Program-made: the position numbers and the translations under genes | Shown: positions 8,235 to 15,691 of the stretch, piece by piece | How positions within the stretch are numbered: the first letter of the stretch is position 1 | How the letters are laid out: every line of letters starts with the position of its first letter | Notes under the pieces: model-generated | What the model saw: only the letters and a program-made list of their open reading frames with translations | Told to the model about the DNA's origin: nothing | Databases searched by the model: none | Source of the DNA: JBGQDM01 sp041495845 | GTDB taxonomy: Bacteria; Acidobacteriota; Terriglobia; Terriglobales; Acidobacteriaceae | DNA length: 31,831 nucleotides | Direction of reading: 5' to 3' | Assembly: GCA_041495845.1 (NCBI GenBank) | Contig: JBGQDM010000028.1 | Span: 1-31,831, forward strand

Positions 8235-8428
8235 CTATCTGCGGAGTTCCACTGCTGGACAGAGCCTGCCGGCTGCTCGTTCCCGCAACTGCGGCGGACG
8301 CGCTCCAGCCCGGCCTCGAACGTTTGCTTGTTTGCGGCCGCCGTGAATAAAGGACGACGATGGTCGCAACCGAAGGTCACGAAGTGGGTCTGGCCGGATT
8401 GGTGAAATCGTTTCAGTCCCCAAGGCAC
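8235..8428 (-). pseudogene. RAYT transposase with internal deletion
   Basis: From the GTG at 8428 the minus strand encodes a typical RAYT start (VPWGLKRFHQSGQTHFVTF, then DHRRPLFTAA and LERVRRS). After about 50 residues, near 8284, similarity jumps into another frame reading RERAAGRLCPAVELRR and stop, which matches the 3' RAYT remnant at 7429-7566 in both DNA and protein. The whole middle, including the rest of the HUH/Y1 catalytic domain, is missing. Palindrome copy C lies directly upstream, the usual RAYT-REP arrangement. Confidence 0.75.
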
Positions 8429-8456
8429 GAAGGCCAGCTTACGCCGCGAGAACAAC

Positions 8457-8487
8457 CCCACTCAAGCCAAAAGACGGCTTGAGTGGG
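8457..8487. repeat. REP-like palindrome, copy C
   Basis: The 12-bp stem shared with copies A and B, loop AAAAGAC, in the orientation of copy A. It lies just upstream of the RAYT relic (minus strand) and is followed by GGCCACCCGCC. It forms the right edge of the repeat-bounded patch. Confidence 0.85.
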
Positions 8488-8535
8488 CCACCCGCCCGGG
8501 TAGCACCCGGCAGAGTGAATTAGGCCAACGTCGCG

Positions 8536-8772
8536 TCACAAGATCACAGAAGTAGCTTGCGCCGCCGCCGCCACTGTAGCGGCCATTGCCGCCCTTGCAC
8601 TCCACAGGGATTGGGCGCGGGCGGTTTCCATAATGTCCGTGTCACCAATCGTGATAGCACTTAACCCAGGACGATGTGACACTTTGACCGCAGCGGACTT
8701 CCACCACAAGAGCGTCGCAATCAATCCAGACAGACTAGCTATTATGTTCAGGACCAATTTAAAGGTGACCAT
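8536..8772 (-). CDS. Small membrane protein, unknown function
   Basis: A 78-residue protein with one hydrophobic helix near the N-terminus (about residues 5-24, LVLNIIASLSGLIATLLWW), a short polar middle, and an alanine-rich hydrophobic C-terminus (ARAAMAATVAAAAQATSVIL). The middle has DIMETARAQSLWSARAA. This two-helix layout recurs in many small bacterial membrane proteins of unknown role. I start at the ATG at 8772 because AAGGA lies nine bases upstream; the frame stays open to 8934 but that extension has no coding character. It stands alone, pointing away from the hydroxy-acid dehydrogenase gene. Confidence 0.65.
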   Translation of the reverse strand: MVTFKLVLNIIASLSGLIATLLWWKSAAVKVSHRPGLSAITIGDTDIMETARAQSLWSARAAMAATVAAAAQATSVIL

Positions 8773-8844
8773 TTCGTTGTGTCCTTCTTTCTTTGTCCGG
8801 CGGGTGGCCCAGCTTTCGCGCTTCATGCTAACCCTTGAGGGTGC

Positions 8845-8875
8845 CCCGTCCAAGCTTTGCTTGTGTGGGTTTTTT
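8845..8875 (+). terminator. Hairpin with T-run, possible terminator
   Basis: An imperfect stem of about ten pairs (CCCGTCCAAGC with GCTTGTGTGGG, one mismatch and two G-T pairs) is followed by six T. No + strand gene ends nearby, so it may be part of a dispersed repeat or a block to read-through from upstream. The rest of 8773-9027 shows nothing else I can support. Confidence 0.4.
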
Positions 8876-9027
8876 GCCGAGTCCGGGGCTACTTTTTCAA
8901 TTCGGCATAGAATGCGAGCCATTCGCGGATACACTCAGAGAGTTTTTGAAATGAGCGGTGGGAAATCGCAGGGTTGCATTGACGTGAGCTTTTCGTTGGT
9001 GGAGTCATTTGCCGGGGGAGGAAAAGG

Positions 9028-10200
9028 ATGAGCCCAGGGACGCGTCGGTTATCGCCATCACGAGTCGTTAACATCGAAGATCTGCGAGGCTTGGCGCGGC
9101 GACGGCTTCCCCGGGTGGTGTTCGGCTATTTGGATGGCGGGGCGGAAGGCGAAGTCACGTTGCGGGAGAATTGCCGGGCGTTTGAGGCGCTCACGTTCCG
9201 GCCACGGCACGCGGTGGCCTGCGGCGAATGTGATTTGCGCACGCGGGTTCTGGGTTGCGAACTTTCGTTTCCGGCGATACTCGCGCCCGTCGGCTACTCG
9301 CGATTGATGCATGCCAGCGGGGAAGTGGCGGCGGCGCGCGCCGCCGGGGAGGCCGGCACAGGCTACATTCTTTCTACGATTTCAGGCTACCGGCTGGAGG
9401 ATGTGAAGGCGGCCACGCGCGGACCGGCGTGGTATCAGCTCTACCTCATGGGAGGTCGAGAGGCAGCGGAGGGCGCAATCGAACGGGCGCGACAGGCAGG
9501 CTTTCATGGCTTGGTGGTGACGATCGACTCGCCGGTTGCGGGGATTCGCGAAAGGGATTACCGCAACGGTGCGGCCGAGCTTCTCAGCGGCAGTTTGTTC
9601 TCGAAGATCCCTTTTGCGGGGCAGCTGCTTGGACACCCCGGCTGGCTGCTGCAATTTCTGCTGGATGGCGGAGTACCAAGGCTCGAAAACGTGGTGGTCC
9701 GAGGTGAGGGGCCGATGCGGCTGGTGGATGTGGCGGCGGCGCTGGCGAAGGCGGCGGTCACCTGGGAAGACTTGCGGTGGATCCAGCAGGCCTGGCAGGG
9801 GCCGATGGTGATCAAGGGAGTGCTTACCGGCGATGACGCCCGGCATGCAATTGATGCCGGAGCGGCGGCGATGGTGGTGTCGAACCATGGTGGCCGCCAG
9901 CTGGATGGCGTGTCGGCTACGCTGCGGGCGCTTCCGGAAGTGGTGGCGGCGGTGAATGGCCAGGCTGAGGTGCTGCTGGACGGCGGGGTCCGCCGGGGCA
10001 GCGACATTGTGAAAGCTCTTTGCCTGGGGGCGCGAGCGGTCCTGGTCGGTCGCGCGTATGCCTATGGGCTGGCGGCGGCGGGACAGTCCGGCGTAGCGAG
10101 AGCGCTGGAAATCCTGCGTGCGGATGTGGAGCGGACGCTGCGGCTGTTGGGCTGTTCGTCGGTCGCGAAGCTGGATGCGAGCTATGTGAGCGGGTCATGA
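9028..10200 (+). CDS. FMN-dependent alpha-hydroxy-acid dehydrogenase/oxidase
   Basis: Predicted flavoprotein of the lactate dehydrogenase/glycolate oxidase family, oxidising an L-2-hydroxy acid to the 2-oxo acid. Visible signature residues: GYLDGGAEGE with Tyr34, WYQLYL with Tyr139, VTIDSP, the FMN-binding lysine in VIKGVLT (Lys263), the catalytic histidine and substrate arginine in SNHGGRQLDG (His287, Arg290), and the phosphate loop LLDGGVRRGSDIVKAL with VGRAYAYG. Length 390 is normal. A GGAGG lies shortly before the ATG. Which acid is used (lactate, glycolate, mandelate or other) cannot be decided from the sequence, so I give no symbol. It converges on the next gene. Confidence 0.93.
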   Translation: MSPGTRRLSPSRVVNIEDLRGLARRRLPRVVFGYLDGGAEGEVTLRENCRAFEALTFRPRHAVACGECDLRTRVLGCELSFPAILAPVGYSRLMHASGEVAAARAAGEAGTGYILSTISGYRLEDVKAATRGPAWYQLYLMGGREAAEGAIERARQAGFHGLVVTIDSPVAGIRERDYRNGAAELLSGSLFSKIPFAGQLLGHPGWLLQFLLDGGVPRLENVVVRGEGPMRLVDVAAALAKAAVTWEDLRWIQQAWQGPMVIKGVLTGDDARHAIDAGAAAMVVSNHGGRQLDGVSATLRALPEVVAAVNGQAEVLLDGGVRRGSDIVKALCLGARAVLVGRAYAYGLAAAGQSGVARALEILRADVERTLRLLGCSSVAKLDASYVSGS

Positions 10201-10206
10201 GGAGCC

Positions 10207-10226
10207 GGCGGGCTAGGGCGCCCGCC
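10207..10226. repeat. GC-rich hairpin after the hydroxy-acid dehydrogenase gene
   Basis: A 7-bp perfect stem (GGCGGGC with GCCCGCC, six-base loop) starts six bases after the stop codon. There is no T-run. It could help termination or be a dispersed palindrome. Confidence 0.45.
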
Positions 10227-10285
10227 CCACACAAGCCAGAATTGCAGAAGTTAGATTCGTTCACCAACTTGACAGGGCAGGTAGA

Positions 10286-10307
10286 GGACGGCCGAAAGCG
10301 GCCGTCC
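10286..10307. terminator. Palindrome between convergent genes, possible bidirectional terminator
   Basis: A perfect 9-bp stem (GGACGGCCG with CGGCCGTCC) closes an AAAG loop between the + strand dehydrogenase and the - strand gene ending at 10343. Neither side has a T-run, so it may equally be a REP-type repeat. Confidence 0.45.
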
Positions 10308-10342
10308 CCCCGCAAGCGCAAACGTTGCCCACCGATTATTTC

Positions 10343-11083
10343 TTATTTCGGCAGGTAGCTGAGATCAGCGCGGAACTCTGACATTTCGCTGACGATGTGG
10401 CGGCAGCTGCGGCGGAGCTGATCGAGAGCGCTGCTATCGCCGTAGGCTTCCTTCAGTGCGTCTTCCAGCTTCTTGTCCGGCGGTTCCATGTCGCCCCAAG
10501 TTGCGCGGTCGGTAATCAGAACGAACGTGGGGACACCACCACCGTTGGCCAGTGAGTACCAGCGGGAAGGCTTCACGGGGTAGTTGGTTTTCTGAATGGC
10601 AGAGTTGATTTTTTTGATCGCGTCGGTGAAGTCACCCAGGTGTTCCGGAATCACCGAGTAGTAGGCGCTGGTGCGCATTGCGGAGGGAGTGGCCGGCGGC
10701 TTGGTGAGGCTGAGGTCGTCCCGATAGACGTAATAGGCGGTGGTGGAACTCTCGGTGGAGGCGCCCATAGTCTTGGCGACGTCGGGGCCGTCAAGTTTAT
10801 TGAAAGCGTCGCGAGCGTCCAAGTCCTTCCAGTTGTGGCCGGGGGAAGCCATCATGTAAGCGCCGGTGCGTTCGCCGGTGAGGACCTGCCAGACGTAGAT
10901 TCGCCAGGTGTCCTTCTGGGCGGCGTGGAAAGCGGAGTGCGCCTTGCGGCCAGCTTCCCACTGCGCGACCATGCCGGCTTTGGCGGTGGTGACGTGAACT
11001 TCGGAAACCATCTGGGGCGAGGACTGAGCCACCGCCGCAATGGCGAGCAACAGTAGTGTTACCAACAAAACGGATTTGCGCAT
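10343..11083 (-). CDS. Secreted protein of unknown function
   Basis: A 246-residue protein with a clear signal peptide (MRKSVLLVTLLLLAIAAVAQ, cleavage after about residue 19), so it is exported. The mature part holds two similar-looking halves that each start with a beta strand and an alpha helix (EVHVTTAKAGMVAQWEAGRK; later YYSVIPEHLGDFTDAIKKI), reminiscent of dimeric alpha/beta-barrel proteins (NIPSNAP or ABM type), but I cannot assign a family. The likely ribosome-binding site precedes the ATG at 11083 (AGGAGAAT). It is convergent with the hydroxy-acid dehydrogenase gene. Confidence 0.75.
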   Translation of the reverse strand: MRKSVLLVTLLLLAIAAVAQSSPQMVSEVHVTTAKAGMVAQWEAGRKAHSAFHAAQKDTWRIYVWQVLTGERTGAYMMASPGHNWKDLDARDAFNKLDGPDVAKTMGASTESSTTAYYVYRDDLSLTKPPATPSAMRTSAYYSVIPEHLGDFTDAIKKINSAIQKTNYPVKPSRWYSLANGGGVPTFVLITDRATWGDMEPPDKKLEDALKEAYGDSSALDQLRRSCRHIVSEMSEFRADLSYLPK

Positions 11084-11165
11084 GTGATTCTCCTGACTGG
11101 GATGGGTGGGTTCGCGGGCGCCGCATGGCAGGCCGCGTTACGAAGACCCTCGCTAAGCAGGCGCA

Positions 11166-11194
11166 ACCGTACGCCGCGCTAGACAAAATGTCAA
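11166..11194 (-). promoter_or_regulatory. Possible promoter of the secreted-protein gene
   Basis: On the minus strand a perfect TTGACA (11189-11194) is followed after 17 bases by a weak TACGGT (11166-11171), 83 bases before the ATG at 11083. The rest of 11084-11318 shows an AACGCAGAGATCGC string near 11240 resembling one near 17905, but no gene. Confidence 0.35.
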
Positions 11195-11318
11195 TTCGTG
11201 TTATGTGTTTCGCTTCGGTGGGTGTAGCTAGTGCAAGCTTGGAACGCAGAGATCGCGGGAAACGGCGGGACTTCCGGAAGTGCTTCAGAAGAACTTCCAA
11301 CAGTCTTGCCCTTTCACG

Positions 11319-11344
11319 AAAAAAAGGCGGGCTATGAAGCCCGC
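11319..11344 (-). terminator. Intrinsic terminator of the redoxin/glycine-zipper operon
   Basis: On the minus strand a 7-bp stem (GCGGGCT with AGCCCGC, TCAT loop) is followed by C and a run of seven T. It starts 25 bases after the stop at 11370. Confidence 0.88.
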
Positions 11345-11369
11345 TTCACACAGGCAAACCCGGTTCTTG

Positions 11370-12002
11370 CTATTGGCCTCCGCCAGCGGCTGCGTTCATC
11401 ACCAGTGGCCGATTGAGTTCGAGGGTGAGTTCGGTGCCAGCGGGTAACACGGCTGAGCGCTTCTTGCTCAGCCAGTGCGCGGCAGTCGCGCCGCCGCCAA
11501 CCGCACCGCCGATGACGGCACCGGCCGGGCCGCCAGCAATGGCGCCGATGATGATGCCGCCACCTGCGCCCATACCCATCTCGATGTTGTCTTTCTTGTC
11601 GCGGCCGCTGCCCTTGAATTCGCCTTCATTGTTGACGTCTGAGCCGCGACCCAGGCTGGTGTCCACCAGGCTGGCGTTGACGGCGAGACGTTCCCCGCCG
11701 GGCAGCACCACCGTGTGAGGAAACAGCGCAATCGTGGGGCGGCCCTGGATCCGGCGCTTCTCGCTGACGCGGCCCACCGCTCCCTGGACCGTGGCGCCCA
11801 CCGGAATAATGGTTTTGCCGCCAAGCATGACCGCTTCCGTCACACGGCCGGTGAAGGGGTCGCCTTGGCGCGAGGTGAACGACGAGAGCGTGTTGTCCAG
11901 CTTGATTTTCAGGGTGGTGCCGACGGGCAGGGAAAGATCGGTTTGCGCCGACGCCGCCAGGGTCAGGGCCAGGATGCTGAGCAGCAATAACAACTTCTTC
12001 AT
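11370..12002 (-). CDS. Secreted glycine-zipper protein
   Basis: A 210-residue exported protein: signal peptide MKKLLLLLSILALTLAASAQ, then a beta-rich domain (SLPVGTTLKIKLDNTLSS, GDPFTGRVTE, IPVGATVQGAVG) of the kind found before TrbI/VirB10-like folds, then a glycine-zipper segment (GMGAGGGIIIGAIAGGPAGA) that probably inserts into a membrane, and a final strand (LPAGTELTLELNRPL). I start at the ATG at 12002, preceded by GAGGAGGAAG; the open frame extends to 12044 but overlaps the redoxin gene. It lies 38 bases after the redoxin gene on the same strand, so they probably form one transcript ending at the terminator at 11319-11344. The family is common in acidobacteria; the role is unknown. Confidence 0.8.
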   Translation of the reverse strand: MKKLLLLLSILALTLAASAQTDLSLPVGTTLKIKLDNTLSSFTSRQGDPFTGRVTEAVMLGGKTIIPVGATVQGAVGRVSEKRRIQGRPTIALFPHTVVLPGGERLAVNASLVDTSLGRGSDVNNEGEFKGSGRDKKDNIEMGMGAGGGIIIGAIAGGPAGAVIGGAVGGGATAAHWLSKKRSAVLPAGTELTLELNRPLVMNAAAGGGQ

Positions 12003-12040
12003 GCTTCCTCCTCGGGGGTGGATGGTTCGGTTCGATGTCT

Positions 12041-12553
12041 TCATTTGGATGCTTCAACCTTGATGTCGCGGAGAATTTGAAGTACCGGCTCGATGGGCGC
12101 GCGATCATGCTGGTCCTCGCCGCGATAGATGGAGCGCACGATCTTCTGGCGGTCTACAACCAGGGTGGCCGGGTGGGCAATGTTGATGGCGTCGCGTCCC
12201 AGACGGTGATACAGGCCGTACGCTTTGGTGACGGAGCGGTCTTCATCGAGCAGAAAAGGGAAGCTGACGGGATTCTCCCGCAGGTACTTCTCCGGGTTCC
12301 AGACGCCAGCGCGTTTTTCAGCGGCGATGTAGATCAAGCTTCCTCCCGTAGCGGCAATGCTGTCTTTGAGCGGCTCCAACTGAGCCATCCGCAGGCGGCA
12401 GTTGGGTCACCAAGTACCCCGCAGGAATTCGACCACCAGCGGCCCGTGGGCCAGCGACGCTGACAGCGTGAACATGCCGGGCCGATTGGCGGCGGACAGG
12501 GAAAACTCCGGCGCGGGCTGGCCCACTTGCAGCGTGGCAGTGTGATCCTGCAT
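12041..12553 (-). CDS. Peroxiredoxin-like protein, probable selenoprotein (in-frame TGA at the catalytic Cys)
   Basis: Read through one TGA (12407-12409), the frame gives a complete 170-residue AhpC/TSA-type peroxiredoxin: VGQPAPEFSLSAANRPG, the strand LVVEFLRGTW, then TGA, then PNCRLRMAQLEPL, the FPFLLDEDRSVTKAYG segment, and HPATLVVDRQKIVRSIY. Family members read W-C-P-x-C here; the TGA stands exactly at the first (peroxidatic) cysteine, residue 49, and Cys52 is kept. A stem-loop follows the TGA (separate entry). This is what a selenocysteine codon with a bacterial SECIS looks like; ordinary gene callers would split it into two pieces. An in-frame TAA closes the frame upstream, and ATG 12553 directly abuts AAGGAG, an unusually short spacing. 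No Sec machinery genes are in the window. The alternative is a frame-breaking TGC-to-TGA mutation or read error. Confidence 0.8.
12376..12405 (-). promoter_or_regulatory. SECIS-like stem-loop after the in-frame TGA
   Basis: On the minus strand, one base after the TGA, CCAACTG pairs perfectly with CAGTTGG (7 bp). Inside, two C-G pairs, a G-T pair and two more C-G pairs can extend the stem, with a two-base bulge and a bulged A, to a small TGC apical loop that has G in second place, about 15 bases after the TGA. This agrees with the general bacterial SECIS layout (upper stem, small loop with an early G). Folding was done by eye. Confidence 0.65.
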
Positions 12554-12733
12554 CTCCTTGTGACTTTAGACCACGTTGGGGAGGGGAACAACGCAGAGGA
12601 ACCAGCGGAGGTAAGGGGAAGACGGAATTCTTCGGCGACCGAGCAGATGAGGCCGTTCGGTTCCCATGGCACTCAACTTTGGCCCGCGGCCTGCCGTTGA
12701 CTCCAGCAATCCTGCTGTCAACGAGCGTCCAGA

Positions 12734-13960
12734 ATGTTGGAACACCTCCGCCCGCACTATGCCACGCAGTTCCGCTGCATCGGTTCCGACTGCGAAGACA
12801 CCTGCTGCCATGGGCTCGACGTAGTGATCGACAAAACTGCCTACCAGAGGTTCCAATCGCATCCTGCCTTCCAGCCCCGCGTGGACGAGCACTTTGTCGT
12901 CATTACAAATCCCACGGACGCACAATATGCCCGCATTAAGCTCACCCCGTCCTTTACCTGCCCATTTTTTTCCGTCGATCGTCTCTGTTCCATCCAGCAG
13001 AAACAGGGCGAGTACTATCTGGCTGATATTTGTGCCAGCTACCCCCGGGTCACCCAGAAGATCGATGGGTTCAGTGAGACCGCCCTCCTTCTCTCCTGCC
13101 CGGAGGCTGCCCGATTAGTGCTGCTTAATCCAAGCCTGGTCTCGTTCGAGGAAACCACGCTCCCCCGGTACCATCGGTTCACACAAATGGTGGCTGGCCA
13201 GGCGGCGGAGGCCAACGGCAACCCCCATCAATACCTGTGGGACATCAGGGGTTTCACCCTCCTTCTGCTCTGCGACCGCGCCTACCCGGTCTGGCAGCGT
13301 CTTTTTATCCTGGGGATGTTCTGCAAGCGGCTGAACGAAATCACCGTCGCGCGTCAGCTCGGACTCGTACCGCACCTGCTCCAGGAATATTCCGAGATGA
13401 TCGCCCAGGGCAGGCTCAGTTCTGCGCTGGAGGGCATTCCCGTTCGCTCGGCGCAACAGCTCGCGGTGGTCATCGAAATTGTCCATCGCTACCTCGAAAT
13501 GGCAGACGCCAGCCATCTCCGCTTTCGCGAATGTGTCCAGGATTTTCTGCAGGGGATCCATCACCTTCCAACTTCTCCGCTCGAGGGCTGGGCCCGGTAC
13601 TACGAGGAGGCGAATACCCGCTACTACCAGCCTTTCATGCAGAAGCACCCCTATATCCTGGAAAATTATCTGGTGAATCACGTCTTCCGCACGCGCTTTC
13701 CCTACGGTGTCGATTCTCGCGGGGAACTCAACGACCCGGTGACGGAATACGCTGTGATCTGCGTCCGGTACGCGGTGATTAAAGGGCTGCTGATCGGCAT
13801 GGCGGGGCATTATCAAAATAAGTTTGGCGAAGCGCACGTCGTCAAGTTAATCCAGAGCTTTGCCAAAGCTGTCGAGCACGGCTCGAAGCTTCTGGGCGCG
13901 GGAACCCCGAGCCTGGCCAACGCGGATGGGATGGCCTTGCTGCTCAAGAATGATGAGTGA
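12734..13960 (+). CDS. FliB-like cysteine-rich protein (flagellin lysine-N-methylase family)
   Basis: A 408-residue protein matching the FliB family, named after the Salmonella enzyme needed for methylating flagellin lysines. The cysteine pattern is intact: RCIGSDCEDTCC (Cys15, 20, 24, 25), TCPFFS (Cys76), LCSIQ (Cys85), DICASYPRV (Cys100) and LLLSCPEAARL (Cys122), which suggests a metal or Fe-S cluster. The C-terminal two thirds are helical. Homologues are widespread in bacteria, including ones where the target is unknown, and no flagellar gene lies in this window, so the substrate is uncertain. No strong ribosome-binding site is visible. It is divergent from the redoxin gene; the 180-base gap between them shows no promoter I can support. 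Confidence 0.85.
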   Translation: MLEHLRPHYATQFRCIGSDCEDTCCHGLDVVIDKTAYQRFQSHPAFQPRVDEHFVVITNPTDAQYARIKLTPSFTCPFFSVDRLCSIQQKQGEYYLADICASYPRVTQKIDGFSETALLLSCPEAARLVLLNPSLVSFEETTLPRYHRFTQMVAGQAAEANGNPHQYLWDIRGFTLLLLCDRAYPVWQRLFILGMFCKRLNEITVARQLGLVPHLLQEYSEMIAQGRLSSALEGIPVRSAQQLAVVIEIVHRYLEMADASHLRFRECVQDFLQGIHHLPTSPLEGWARYYEEANTRYYQPFMQKHPYILENYLVNHVFRTRFPYGVDSRGELNDPVTEYAVICVRYAVIKGLLIGMAGHYQNKFGEAHVVKLIQSFAKAVEHGSKLLGAGTPSLANADGMALLLKNDE

Positions 13961-14384
13961 CTCGGACTGCGGTCACGAACAACTCTTGGAAAGCCACGGC
14001 ACGAGCACTGTCGCAGGGCATCGCCGGTAACCATGGCGCCTCGTCTGGGCAACGCGTTCGGCCGAACTGGCATCACGCGACTTCGTTACCCGCACTGTCC
14101 GGGAGAAATCCAACTTCCTGAAACAGGCATCTCAACAGTTACGGGAAAGACACGGGCCAACAGATGCAGGCTTGCCACCGAGGGGAGCGGCTTTCTATAA
14201 TCTCAACACCGGAGCCAAGTCCTGCGGTACGACGCCTCGCCGGTGGAATGGGCGAGAGCCGCGGCAGATTCCGGTTTCCGCCAATGGCAGCGCATGGCCC
14301 TGGTGGGATGGTAAGGCTGGGCAGGACCGAGTCACCCGGCTGAACTAACGCCGCTATTTTCCCGGAGAATTCAGGAGCCCACGG
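13961..14384. other. Intergenic region without a recognisable gene
   Basis: This 424-base gap holds the near-consensus promoter listed next and, after it, a GC-rich leader of about 175 bases with several possible short stems. I compared it by eye with cobalamin, TPP and c-di-GMP-I riboswitch patterns and could not match any. The reverse-strand frame at 14139-14453 looks like a shadow. Confidence 0.5.
14172..14201 (+). promoter_or_regulatory. Sigma-70-type promoter upstream of the TPR-like gene
   Basis: TTGCCA (14172-14177) and a perfect TATAAT (14196-14201) are separated by 18 bases. Transcription would start near 14208, giving a leader of about 175 bases before the ATG at 14385. Confidence 0.7.
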
Positions 14385-15668
14385 ATGAAGAAGAGTGTTG
14401 TGATTCTGGTCCTTGCCATCGCAGCTGTCGCAGTCGCACAAGATGCTGCCCAACCGCCGGCCCCCGCGGCCGCGTCACAGAAGAAAGAGATCAAGGACCC
14501 GGCCGAATACAACGCCTACGTCGCGGCGATCCAACAGCAGGACGCCAACGCCAAGATCAGCGGGCTGGAAGCCTTTCTGCAGCAGTATCCGAACACGGTG
14601 ATGAAGGAAGAAACGCTGGAAGCGCTGATGGGCGCTTACCAGGGGACCAACAATATTGACAAGGTATTGGACGCGGCGCAACGCGTGCTGCAGGCCAACC
14701 CCAACAACATCCGGGCGCTGGCGCTGTTGGCGTATAACCATAGCGAACTGGCCAAAGCGGGAAAGAACTCAGCGGACAATTTCGCCAAGGCGCGGCAGTA
14801 TGCCGAACAGGGCCTAAAGGCGCTAGGGAGTTTTGCCAAGACGGACGGAATGTCCGACGCCGACTACCAGAAGCAGAAAACCAGCTTTACGCAGTTGCTG
14901 AACAGCGTGGCCGGATTTGCGGCGCTACAGCAGAAGGACTCGGCGGCGGCGCAGAAATATTTGCGGGCCTCGGTGGAAGCGATGCCGGCCAACCTGGCGG
15001 ACATCTATCCCCTGGCGCTGGCGTATCTGACCGCGGCGCCCTCGGACGACGTGAACGGGTTGTTCTTTATTGCGCGGGCGGTGAACCTGGCCTCGGGCGC
15101 GGGTCGGGACCAGATTACAAAATTTGGCAAGAGCCGCTACACGAAATTCCACGGCTCCGACCAGGGTTGGGCGGAACTGCTGGCGCAGACCGCGACGGTG
15201 ACCCTGCCGCCGGCCGGCTTTTCCATCACCAAGTATGAACCGCCGACGCGAGCGCAGCAGGCAGCCGAACTGGTAAAGACCAAGCCACCGAAGGACATGA
15301 GCTTTGCCGAATGGCAACTTGTCCTTTCCGAGGGAACGCAAGCCGACAAAGACACGGTCTGGAGTGCGATCAAGGACGTTTCGCTGCAGATGGTGGGCAA
15401 GGTGATCAAGGTGACACCGACCAAGCTGGAGATTGCCGCGTCCGTAGATGACATCGAGGCCAGCCGGACCGACATCGTGCTGACCATGACCGGCCCGATT
15501 CCGGTGAAGCTGATGCCGAAAGAAGGCGCCGACCTGCAGTTTGAAGGCGTGCCCTCCGAATATGCGCCGTCGCCGTTTGTCATGCAGATGGAGAAGGGTA
15601 CGCTGCTGACTACGGCCGCGCCGCCGCCGGTAAAGAAGCCGCCAGTGCGGCGCAAACCAGCGCGGTAA
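14385..15668 (+). CDS. Secreted TPR-like protein, unknown function
   Basis: A 427-residue exported protein. Signal peptide MKKSVVILVLAIAAVAVAQ is followed by a proline/alanine linker, then helical repeats of TPR type (about residues 40-240, e.g. LEAFLQQYPNTVMKEETLEA, DAAQRVLQANPNNIRALALL, FAALQQKDSAAAQKYLRASV). A second region holds WQLVLSEGTQADKDTVWSAI and beta strands, ending in a proline/lysine/arginine tail (PPPVKKPPVRRKPAR). The TPR part suggests a protein-protein scaffold in the periplasm; no enzyme motif is seen. The near-consensus promoter upstream and the strong hairpin after the stop suggest a single-gene transcript. Confidence 0.8.
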   Translation: MKKSVVILVLAIAAVAVAQDAAQPPAPAAASQKKEIKDPAEYNAYVAAIQQQDANAKISGLEAFLQQYPNTVMKEETLEALMGAYQGTNNIDKVLDAAQRVLQANPNNIRALALLAYNHSELAKAGKNSADNFAKARQYAEQGLKALGSFAKTDGMSDADYQKQKTSFTQLLNSVAGFAALQQKDSAAAQKYLRASVEAMPANLADIYPLALAYLTAAPSDDVNGLFFIARAVNLASGAGRDQITKFGKSRYTKFHGSDQGWAELLAQTATVTLPPAGFSITKYEPPTRAQQAAELVKTKPPKDMSFAEWQLVLSEGTQADKDTVWSAIKDVSLQMVGKVIKVTPTKLEIAASVDDIEASRTDIVLTMTGPIPVKLMPKEGADLQFEGVPSEYAPSPFVMQMEKGTLLTTAAPPPVKKPPVRRKPAR

Positions 15669-15691
15669 GTTTCCGCCAGCTTGCAACAACG

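Noticed and set aside
12334..12672. Minus-strand open frame over the 5' half of the redoxin gene
   Set aside because: It is a different frame from the one carrying the redoxin similarity; its sequence is arginine/proline/serine-rich with no family character. The true frame is interrupted by the TGA.
13961..14384. Possible riboswitch upstream of the TPR-like gene
   Set aside because: Compared by eye with cobalamin, TPP and c-di-GMP-I patterns; the conserved cores are missing.
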